Part shown: one piece after another, positions 1 through 4,586 of the stretch | How positions within the stretch are numbered: position 1 is the stretch's first letter | Layout: the number at the start of each line of letters is the position of its first letter | Source: Halobacteriaceae archaeon Tc-Br11_E2g27 | GTDB taxonomy: Archaea; Halobacteriota; Halobacteria; Halobacteriales; Haloarculaceae | Reading direction: 5' to 3' | DNA: 5,207 bases | Assembly: GCA_001564135.1 (NCBI GenBank) | Contig: LKNH01000198.1 | Span: 1 to 5,207, forward strand | The notes under the pieces: generated by a model | Seen by the model: only the letters and a program-made list of their open reading frames with translations | Told to the model about the DNA's origin: nothing | Databases searched by the model: none | Made by a program: the position numbers and the translations under genes

Positions 1-2
1 AC

Positions 3-779
3 TGGCAGCACAAGGCGAGCCAGTACCGCAACGCCGATGCTATCCGCGAGACTATCCCGGCAGAGTACACCCAGTTTCTCAAATTCGACCCCGAGACGGT
101 GAGCGACCATGACCTGTATGAATGGGTTACCGGTGGCAAGGGCGAATCACACCTCCGGAAGTCGAAGATTCGAGAAGAACTCGACGGAAAGGCGGTCGAA
201 GAGGCATTCGACAGCTTATCGCGCCCGCACGAACAGGTCGAGGAACGAAACGAAGAGCTGGACTGGCTGGATGAGCGGGAGGCCCACGGCTACTACGTTG
301 ATATGCTCTTTGCCCAGCAGTACGCCCGCTGGAACCGCCAGTTGATGGGCGACGCTATCTGTGACGCACTTGCCATCGACCCGGTTGACCGAGTGGAATC
401 CATTCACAACTATATCGATTTCGTTGACCTGACAATCCGAAAGGGCGCAACCCCTGCTCGGGAAGGACAACGACTCATTATCCCGTTCAACATGGCCGAT
501 GGCTCGATACTTGCCCGCGGAAAAGGAGCCGACGAATGGAACGAGACGGCACCCCACGGTGCCGGACGGGTGATGGGCAGACGGGATGCTCACGAGCAGT
601 TAAGCGTTGAAGCATTCGAACAAGAGATGGAAGGAATCTACTCCGAATCCGTCGTCGAATCAGTCGTCGACGAAGCGCCGATGGCCTACAAATCCACCGA
701 TGCAATTGCCGAGGCTATCGAACCAACTGCAGAAATTATCGACTGGCTGGATGTCGTTCATAATCTCAAGGCGCGGTAG
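3..779 (+). CDS. rtcB: RtcB-family RNA ligase, C-terminal part (5' end outside window)
   Basis: RtcB proteins join a 2',3'-cyclic or 3'-phosphate RNA end to a 5'-OH end using GTP and Mn2+, in tRNA splicing and RNA repair. The frame is open from the first complete codon (a Trp at 3-5), so the GTG at 99 is an internal Val and the true start lies to the left. Visible RtcB landmarks, numbered in the 258-residue fragment: a YVDM-x4-QQYA-x2-NR block near 98-113; the metal-ligand His in SIHNY (about 135, bases 405-407); RKGATPA; NMADGSI-x4-GKG; and APHGAGR, whose His (about 185, bases 555-557) is the expected guanylylated nucleophile. DEAPMAYK and an HNLKA ending follow. The ending and the NMADGS/APHGAGR wording fit the RtcB2-like branch rather than the VVKG-ending archaeal tRNA ligase. 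The usual Ser after HGAGR-x-M is Gly here (MGRR). The Cys/Asp metal site and the HSGSR motif would lie upstream of the window. The RtcB family is certain; the cellular substrate is not. Confidence 0.9.
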   Translation, partial: WQHKASQYRNADAIRETIPAEYTQFLKFDPETVSDHDLYEWVTGGKGESHLRKSKIREELDGKAVEEAFDSLSRPHEQVEERNEELDWLDEREAHGYYVDMLFAQQYARWNRQLMGDAICDALAIDPVDRVESIHNYIDFVDLTIRKGATPAREGQRLIIPFNMADGSILARGKGADEWNETAPHGAGRVMGRRDAHEQLSVEAFEQEMEGIYSESVVESVVDEAPMAYKSTDAIAEAIEPTAEIIDWLDVVHNLKAR

Positions 780-820
780 TGAGACGATTGCAGGAGGACA
801 GCCTTCCGAACCTGGTAGCG

Positions 821-1183
821 TTACTCCCGAATTGAGTACGATGTTGGATTGGTCGAGTCGGCAAACACGGCAAGGGTAACAATATCTTCTTCGATGTCGA
901 AAAAGTCGTGTTCGAGCCCTTGCTCTACGAAAACCGTATCCCCGGATTCGATGGAGTGGACTTCATCACCGACCCTGAGTTTCCCGGAACCGGAGATGAT
1001 GTAGTATAATTCGTCCTCATTGTGTGGGTTCTTTGCTGCCGCCGTGTCTGCTGTATGTCGACCGATGTCGACGGTTACCGATTCCTCATCTAGAACCTCG
1101 ACAAACCCGCTTTCGTCCTCGGCGAGTTCCTCAAGGCGCTCCAATGCAGAAACGTGTGTCATTTCCCATTTTGAATTAGGCAT
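821..1183 (-). CDS. Small single-domain cupin protein
   Basis: A 120-residue single-domain cupin, a small cytoplasmic beta-barrel with no signal peptide or membrane segment. Cupin motif 1 is seen near residues 53-64 as NPHNEDE followed by LYYIISGSG: one His and the Glu (H-x3-E-x6-G) are present, but the first His of the usual HxH is Asn. Motif 2 (SGDTVFVEQGLEHDFFD, about 89-105) keeps the Gly and the metal-ligand His, with Glu replacing the usual Pro. Metal binding is therefore plausible with a three-residue set; the reaction or ligand cannot be told. I chose the Met at 1183 because a TATA-like TTTTACT lies about 31 nt upstream; the Met at 1162 is the alternative. The gene is convergent with rtcB (41-bp gap) and divergent from the SDR gene, so it could share regulation with the latter. 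Stand-alone cupins of this size are common in haloarchaea, often next to oxidoreductases. Confidence 0.87.
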   Translation of the reverse strand: MPNSKWEMTHVSALERLEELAEDESGFVEVLDEESVTVDIGRHTADTAAAKNPHNEDELYYIISGSGKLRVGDEVHSIESGDTVFVEQGLEHDFFDIEEDIVTLAVFADSTNPTSYSIRE

Positions 1184-1210
1184 AAAGGAGCATACGATTT
1201 TCGGCTTAGA

Positions 1211-1217
1211 AGTAAAA
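1211..1217 (-). promoter_or_regulatory. Candidate TATA box for the cupin gene
   Basis: Reading on the minus strand, TTTTACT is centred about 31 nt before the cupin ATG at 1183. That is near the spacing expected for a leaderless or very short-leader haloarchaeal transcript. It is a weak match to the TTTATA-type consensus. The alternative is the stronger TTTATATC at 1246-1253, which would give a leader of about 40 nt. Confidence 0.35.
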
Positions 1218-1245
1218 CGGTGGCCGATTCACCAGTCCGCTTGTT

Positions 1246-1253
1246 GATATAAA
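1246..1253. promoter_or_regulatory. Central TATA-like element of the divergent cupin/SDR region
   Basis: GATATAAA on + reads TTTATATC on -. It lies almost exactly in the middle of the 133-bp gap between the two divergent starts (1183 and 1317), about 67 nt from each ATG. It is the best TATA match in the gap and is near-symmetric, so it could serve either gene with a leader of about 40 nt, or act as a shared regulatory AT-rich site. No transcript data are available. Confidence 0.35.
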
Positions 1254-1286
1254 CCCGTGACAATCGCTAACAGGTTCAAGCCATCC

Positions 1287-1292
1287 TTTTAG
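1287..1292 (+). promoter_or_regulatory. Candidate TATA box for the SDR gene (leaderless)
   Basis: TTTTAG is centred about 28 nt before the SDR ATG at 1317, the spacing typical of leaderless haloarchaeal genes. A G-run (1308-1313) lies just before the ATG, only three bases away, too close for a normal Shine-Dalgarno, which also favours a leaderless reading. Confidence 0.4.
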
Positions 1293-1316
1293 GGAAGGCC
1301 ATCAAACGGGGGGATA

Positions 1317-2183
1317 ATGAGTCTGGAGAAACCGGACCTGTCAGGAAGTACTGCATTCATCACGGGGACAACACGGGGAATCGGAAAGGACATTGCGCTG
1401 TCGCTTGCCGAGCAGGGCTGTAACATCGTTTCGACCGGCAAGACAAGCGAGAGCGACGATTATGGCGAGGAAAAAGACCTCGAAGGAACAATCGAACAGA
1501 CCGCACGTGAAGCCGAAGAACTCGGTGTTGAGGCACTTCCAATAAAGCTCAACGTTCGTGAAGAGGAAAGCGTCGAAGCCGCTGCAGAGCAAGCAATTGA
1601 GCACTTTGGCGAAGTGAACATCGTCATCAACAACGCCAGTGCGATACAGTTGATGCCGACCGAACAGCTGCCGCCAAACCGGTTTGATTTGATGACCGAT
1701 GTGAACGTCCGCGGAACGTACCTTACGTCACGTACCTTTATCGACCACCTGAAAGGGCTCGACCGGGATTCGTGGATTCTGACAAACGCTCCACCAATCA
1801 AAATCGACCGGAGTCCGGGCAGTGCGCCATACACCTGGTCAAAGCTTGGGATGACGTTCATCACGCTTTCGCTTGCCGATGAACTGAACAATTACGATAT
1901 CGGCTGTAACGCCTTCTGGCCGGTGACGGCAATCGATACTCGCGCAACGCGGTATTTCGGTCTCGGGACCGAAGATGACTGGCGAACGACCGACATCGTT
2001 TCAGATACCGTCCTTGAAATTCTCAGCCGTGACCCGGCGGAGTATACTGGTAATGCGGTCTACGACGAAGAACTGCTGCGCGAAGCAGGCATCGAGGACT
2101 TCTCCGAGTACAACCTCACAGAGGGTGACCCAGGACCGATGTCCGCACAGATGACCAATCCGGAGTACACTCGACCGGAATAG
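1317..2183 (+). CDS. SDR-family oxidoreductase (HSDL2-like)
   Basis: A 288-residue short-chain dehydrogenase/reductase, expected to be a cytosolic NAD(P)-dependent enzyme with a Rossmann fold. Seen: the dinucleotide loop TGTTRGIG (residues 16-23, G-x3-G-x-G), NVRE (79-82) in the NxD/DxR position for the adenine, NNAS (105-108), the structural Asn of DVNVRGTY (130), and the YTWSK catalytic pair Tyr172 and Lys176. The wording KTSES..., GTIEQTA, NASAI, RFDLM-x-DVNVRGTY, APPI and the NAFWPVTAIDT block matches the HSDL2-like SDR subgroup, named after human hydroxysteroid dehydrogenase-like protein 2; the native substrate of this subgroup is poorly defined. The position normally held by the catalytic Ser, before the PP, is Ala158, so activity may differ or use Ser166 or Ser169. 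It lacks the SCP2 domain of animal HSDL2. ATG 1317 is supported by a TATA-like box at -28 and a typical SDR N-terminus. It ends 14 nt before a T7 tract. Confidence 0.93.
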   Translation: MSLEKPDLSGSTAFITGTTRGIGKDIALSLAEQGCNIVSTGKTSESDDYGEEKDLEGTIEQTAREAEELGVEALPIKLNVREEESVEAAAEQAIEHFGEVNIVINNASAIQLMPTEQLPPNRFDLMTDVNVRGTYLTSRTFIDHLKGLDRDSWILTNAPPIKIDRSPGSAPYTWSKLGMTFITLSLADELNNYDIGCNAFWPVTAIDTRATRYFGLGTEDDWRTTDIVSDTVLEILSRDPAEYTGNAVYDEELLREAGIEDFSEYNLTEGDPGPMSAQMTNPEYTRPE

Positions 2184-2196
2184 GGGAACGGTCCTC

Positions 2197-2203
2197 TTTT
2201 TTT
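2197..2203 (+). terminator. T7 tract, probable archaeal terminator after the SDR gene
   Basis: A run of seven T starts 14 nt after the SDR stop codon. Archaeal RNA polymerase commonly terminates at such U-tracts without a hairpin. This suggests the GNAT gene at 2253 is transcribed from its own promoter. Confidence 0.55.
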
Positions 2204-2218
2204 ATGAAACAGGGCAGA

Positions 2219-2226
2219 ATAGTTAT
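2219..2226 (+). promoter_or_regulatory. Candidate TATA box for the GNAT gene
   Basis: An AT-rich ATAGTTAT lies about 30 nt before the ATG at 2253, between the T7 tract and the start. The spacing is right for a leaderless transcript, but the match to the consensus is poor. No Shine-Dalgarno is seen before the ATG. Confidence 0.3.
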
Positions 2227-2252
2227 CAGAACCCATCTAGATTCTCATACAA

Positions 2253-2744
2253 ATGGAGTTTCGTGAGGCGCTACCAGACGATGCCCACGCGATACAGCGT
2301 GTTGCACGCCACTCCTGGCACGAAGCGTACGATAGCATCATCGGAAAAGAAGCCATCGAGGAGAAAATTGAGGAGTGGTACAACAGAGACACACTGCAGG
2401 ATTCTATCGAACGAGAGAAAACTGTCATGTTTGTCGCCGTTGCTGACGATGTAGTCGGGTTTGCACAGGGTGGGCCAAGCGAAGATGGACCTGCTGACGC
2501 GAGTCTGTGGAGAATCTATGTTCTGCCAGCGTATTGGGGAGAAGAAATCGGGACAACGCTACTGAATCAGGTATGTAGCGCGCTCAAAACGAAGGGATAC
2601 AATGCTATCTGGGCGGCAGTGATGGCAGAAAACGACGTCGGAAGAGCATTTTATGCGAAACAGGAGTTTGAAACCCACGAACGACGGACAGTTGAACTCG
2701 CTGGCCAAAAGGTGACGGAAGTTATCGTTCGCAAGGAACTATGA
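2253..2744 (+). CDS. GNAT-family N-acetyltransferase
   Basis: A 163-residue single-domain GCN5-related acetyltransferase, expected to move the acetyl group of acetyl-CoA to an amine on a small molecule or protein; the acceptor cannot be told. Seen: the N-terminal FREALPDDAHAIQRVA helix-1 block; SWHEAYDSIIG, as in many haloarchaeal and bacterial GNATs; a central strand VMFVAVADDVVGFAQGG; the strand-4 block LWRIYVLPAYWGEEIGTTLL (85-104), which carries the acetyl-CoA pyrophosphate loop; and the C-terminal AENDVGRAFYAKQEFE block (126-140), a typical motif B with the Tyr general-acid candidate Tyr134. The loop normally reads Q/R-x2-G-x-G; here the first Gly of GxG is Glu98 (EEIG). Length is normal for the family. 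The start is the only sensible Met and fits a leaderless transcript. It stands alone between the SDR terminator and a convergent cheW. Confidence 0.92.
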   Translation: MEFREALPDDAHAIQRVARHSWHEAYDSIIGKEAIEEKIEEWYNRDTLQDSIEREKTVMFVAVADDVVGFAQGGPSEDGPADASLWRIYVLPAYWGEEIGTTLLNQVCSALKTKGYNAIWAAVMAENDVGRAFYAKQEFETHERRTVELAGQKVTEVIVRKEL

Positions 2745-2798
2745 TGCAGAGCAAAACTTGAAAGCACCCAATCTTGTGCGAGAAATCGACCTGTCACA

Positions 2799-2852
2799 AT
2801 GACAGAAACGGTCGAGACAAGCGAGGTGCTATTCGAGGAAAAGGTGTATTGA
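2799..2852 (+). CDS. Doubtful 17-residue ORF between GNAT and cheW
   Basis: The 125-bp gap between the convergent GNAT and cheW genes holds a short ATG-to-TGA frame coding 17 residues, MTETVETSEVLFEEKVY. Its acidic make-up and MTET start look like a haloarchaeal N-terminus, so it could be a microprotein or the stump of a lost gene. No convincing TATA box is seen 25-30 nt upstream and no Shine-Dalgarno. An 11-bp dyad, GTCA-CAA-TGAC (2793-2803), covers the ATG. I do not recognise the peptide. Chance is a real possibility for an ORF this short. Confidence 0.2.
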   Translation: MTETVETSEVLFEEKVY

Positions 2853-2869
2853 GAGCGTTCATCCCACAA

Positions 2870-3355
2870 CTATCCAATAAATTCCGCTGGGTCGAGCCAG
2901 ATGAGAAAGCCGCTGTCGTCTTCTTTTTTCACCACGCCCTCAAACATCGGGGAATCAGTAATCCCTTCGGCTTCGGATTTCTCGACCGGGATCTCGGTTA
3001 CTTGAGAGACGGTTGATACCAACCAGCCGATTGCCCCGTCGCTGTCGATAAACGAGGAGTCGAGCATGATGATACGATTCGACACTTCCCCACCATCTGT
3101 GATGAGGTCCGCCGGATTGATACCGTCGCCCTCCATCACGGTCAGTGGGTTGAGTATCGTTGTTGTCTGTCCCCGGAGGTCCATGACACCCTCGATGTAC
3201 TCTTCAGTACTTGGAACTGGTGTCACTTCCCCGCCATCGATAATCTCCGTGACGTACTCTAACCCGATACAGTACTCTTGTTCACCAATTCCAAAGGTGA
3301 GTACCTGTGCAGTCTCTTCGGTTCCTGATTCGGCTGGTTTGTGTGTTGTGCTCAT
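2870..3355 (-). CDS. cheW: CheW chemotaxis coupling protein
   Basis: CheW links methyl-accepting transducers to the histidine kinase CheA at the cytoplasmic tips of receptor arrays. The 161-residue product begins with about 16 disordered residues, then has the CheW fold: VLTFGIGEQEYCIGLEYVTEI (first beta-barrel strands), VPSTEEYIEGVMDLRGQTTTILN (the conserved receptor/CheA contact block; NLRG of bacterial CheW is DLRG here), and IGWLVSTVSQVTEIP in the second subdomain. It has no CheA kinase or receiver domain, so it is CheW rather than CheV. I chose the Met at 3355 (MSTTHKP); the frame opens further to a Met at 3388, but that adds a QRNEHGSDHS stretch unlike a CheW start. It lies 58 nt downstream of the transducer on the same strand and is very likely co-transcribed with it. 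A 12-codon ORF ends 7 nt before this start and may couple its translation. Confidence 0.92.
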   Translation of the reverse strand: MSTTHKPAESGTEETAQVLTFGIGEQEYCIGLEYVTEIIDGGEVTPVPSTEEYIEGVMDLRGQTTTILNPLTVMEGDGINPADLITDGGEVSNRIIMLDSSFIDSDGAIGWLVSTVSQVTEIPVEKSEAEGITDSPMFEGVVKKEDDSGFLIWLDPAEFIG

Positions 3356-3362
3356 ACTGTGG

Positions 3363-3401
3363 TCACTTCCATGCTCGTTTCGCTGCATTGTCTGTACTCA
3401 T
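3363..3401 (-). CDS. Possible 12-residue leader ORF ahead of cheW
   Basis: In the transducer-cheW gap, an ATG at 3401 opens a 12-codon frame, MSTDNAAKRAWK, ending with TGA at 3363-3365, 7 nt before the cheW ATG. Upstream, the transducer stop runs into TGAGGGGG; its GAGG (3412-3415) and G-run lie 7-10 nt from this ATG, the only good Shine-Dalgarno in the gap. The arrangement suggests terminate-and-restart coupling to cheW, or that cheW once began here and a one-base slip moved the start. The cheW frame has a stop at 3398-3400, so a simple fusion is not open now. The peptide itself need not have a function. Confidence 0.3.
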   Translation of the reverse strand: MSTDNAAKRAWK

Positions 3402-3411
3402 TATCTGTCCC

Positions 3412-3415
3412 CCTC
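3412..3415 (-). promoter_or_regulatory. Shine-Dalgarno-like GAGG overlapping the transducer stop
   Basis: GAGG, read on -, overlaps the transducer TGA and is followed by more G's. It is complementary to the anti-SD of archaeal 16S rRNA and lies 10 nt before the ATG at 3401, but more than 50 nt before the cheW ATG at 3355. It therefore supports ribosome loading at the short upstream ORF rather than directly at cheW. Confidence 0.4.
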
Positions 3416-4403
3416 AATCATCAGCGGGTACCGCGCTCTGTTCCAAGTCACTGACCAACGTCTCTAACTGCCCGTTGATTTCAGCGATGTGGCTGCTCTG
3501 TTCGGCAACTTCGTCAGCAATCTCACCCGACCCGCTGGCAATCTGTTCAGCAGCGGCGACTGACTGGTCAACCATACTGGCAACTTCCTCGTTAGAAGCA
3601 GCCTGCTGGTCGGTTGCTTTAGCAACTTCAGCAATCCCTTCTGAGACCTCTTCAACGACTCCGTGGATATCTTCGAGAATCGTTACTGACTCTTCAACGG
3701 AGTCAATGCCATCATCAATACGCTCGTTGTTCCGTTCGAGACTCTCAACAGCTACTTCCGTATCTGCTTGAATCTGGTCAATCATCTCCTCGATACGACC
3801 TGCCTGGTCCTGCGATTCCTCGGCGAGGCTTTTGACTTCCTCTGCGACGACGGCAAACCCGTTACCCGCTTCGCCAGCGCGTGCCGCTTCGATTGAGGCG
3901 TTCAGCGCCAGCATGTTTGTCTGGTCTGCGATATCGTTGATGACATCAACAATCTCGTCAATCTCTTCAACGCGCTCTTTGATTGTCCGGACATCGTCTG
4001 CGACTTCGTCGGCTGCGTCACCGATATCTTCCATCGATTCGCTGACTTCGCCTGCCGTTTCCTGTCCCTCCTTCGCTAGCTCAAGCGCCTCGTTCCCGGC
4101 CGAAGACACTTCCTCGGAGGAGGATGCTATCTCTTCAACTGACGCGGAAAGATTCGACACCTCATCAGCAATGTGTTGAATACCTTCGTACTGTTCGTGG
4201 GTCCCTTCACGGATTTCTTCGATGCCGCCGACGATGTCTTCCGCGGAGTCCTGTAACTCCGCAAGGGAGTTTTGTATCTCACTCGCCGCTTCGTTATCGT
4301 AGTCCTCGTCTGTCTCGATTGCTTGTGAAATGTCCTCTTGAACCTCGGTGTCGAGGCCTTCGTCCAGTCTATCAGTTGTCCCAGCGGGAGTTTGACTTGC
4401 CAT
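3414..4403 (-). CDS. Soluble methyl-accepting chemotaxis transducer without a sensor domain
   Basis: A 329-residue cytoplasmic chemoreceptor. Residues 1-45 are an acidic, probably disordered tail; from there to about 320 it is one long antiparallel coiled-coil hairpin. The tip holds the family signature IADQTNMLALNAS (158-170), IEAARAGEAGNGFAVVAEEVKSLAEES, where CheA and CheW bind. Glu-Glu pairs in the helix arms (E90E91 in SASVEEIAS, E97E98 in SSSEEVSS, E272E273 in AASNEEVAS) are candidate methylation sites. There is no membrane segment and no PAS, GAF, HAMP or other recognisable sensor domain, so any signal must arrive through a partner or through the short tail. I chose the Met at 4403 (MASQTPAG): the 21 residues in frame before it overlap the TATA box and include a hydrophobic stretch unlike the rest. 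cheW follows 58 nt downstream, which supports a shared operon. Haloarchaea are known to have soluble transducers alongside membrane ones. Confidence 0.94.
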   Translation of the reverse strand: MASQTPAGTTDRLDEGLDTEVQEDISQAIETDEDYDNEAASEIQNSLAELQDSAEDIVGGIEEIREGTHEQYEGIQHIADEVSNLSASVEEIASSSEEVSSAGNEALELAKEGQETAGEVSESMEDIGDAADEVADDVRTIKERVEEIDEIVDVINDIADQTNMLALNASIEAARAGEAGNGFAVVAEEVKSLAEESQDQAGRIEEMIDQIQADTEVAVESLERNNERIDDGIDSVEESVTILEDIHGVVEEVSEGIAEVAKATDQQAASNEEVASMVDQSVAAAEQIASGSGEIADEVAEQSSHIAEINGQLETLVSDLEQSAVPADD

Positions 4404-4431
4404 GTTACCAGGTTCTACTAACGCAACTGAA

Positions 4432-4441
4432 TTACATATAT
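4432..4441 (-). promoter_or_regulatory. TATA box of the transducer-cheW operon
   Basis: GTATATATGT on the minus strand, centred about 33 nt before the transducer ATG at 4403, is the clearest TATA element in the window. It predicts a leader of only a few bases, and no Shine-Dalgarno precedes the ATG. It decides the start: the longer in-frame Met at 4466 lies upstream of this box and could not be in the transcript. Confidence 0.65.
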
Positions 4442-4489
4442 ACACTAACGTGTTTGGTTTCTGCAAACAGATAGCTACTAACTAGTTTG
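4442..4489. repeat. Pair of 15-bp direct repeats upstream of the transducer TATA box
   Basis: ACTAACGTGTTTGGT (4442-4456) and ACTAACTAGTTTGGT (4475-4489) agree at 13 of 15 bases and are 33 bp apart start to start, close to three helical turns. The first copy abuts the TATA box on its upstream side. The second holds the palindrome AACTAGTT (4478-4485). A GTTTG/CAAAC inverted pair (4450-4454 and 4462-4466) lies between, and another ACTAAC occurs at 4415-4420 inside the expected leader. The placement fits activator or regulator sites for the transducer promoter. Confidence 0.5.
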
Positions 4490-4514
4490 GTATTCGCAAC
4501 AATTGTCTAATGAA

Positions 4515-4538
4515 ACCGTGGGTGAACGGTATACCACG
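4515..4538. repeat. Overlapping dyads between the phosphohexomutase and transducer genes
   Basis: Three inverted elements overlap: ACCGT (4515-4519) with ACGGT (4526-4530); CGTGG (4517-4521) with CCACG (4534-4538); and the perfect 8-bp palindrome GGTATACC (4528-4535). The cluster is 49 bp past the phosphohexomutase stop and over 100 bp upstream of the transducer start. It could be a transcript-end hairpin, though no T-run follows on -, or a protein-binding site. The pairings compete with one another. Confidence 0.3.
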
Positions 4539-4586
4539 CGCCTACTCAGCTTTCCACTCGGAGATGATACTTTGTGACCGTCTCGA

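Noticed and set aside
99..779. GTG at 99 as the start of a complete 226-residue gene
   Set aside because: The frame is open all the way to the left edge, with a sensible RtcB-like sequence upstream (WQHKASQYRNADAIRE), and RtcB proteins are far longer; the GTG is an internal Val.
792..806. Possible hairpin between rtcB and the cupin gene
   Set aside because: GGAGG and CCTTCC pair imperfectly and no T-run follows on either strand.
2764..2779. Possible terminator hairpin after the GNAT gene
   Set aside because: Only a four-base GCAC/GTGC stem with an 8-nt loop and no T-run; too weak to call.
3356..3388. Longer cheW start at Met 3388
   Set aside because: It adds MQRNEHGSDHS, which has no Shine-Dalgarno ahead of it and does not resemble a haloarchaeal CheW N-terminus; MSTTHKP at 3355 is more natural. 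Not fully excluded.
3307..4179. Ser/Thr-rich plus-strand ORFs opposite the transducer
   Set aside because: They are antisense images of the Glu/Ala-rich coiled coil; their low-complexity Ser/Ala composition comes from the opposite strand's codons.
4404..4466. Longer transducer start at Met 4466
   Set aside because: The extra 21 residues span the TATA box at 4432-4441 and part of the repeat, and look unlike the acidic protein that follows.
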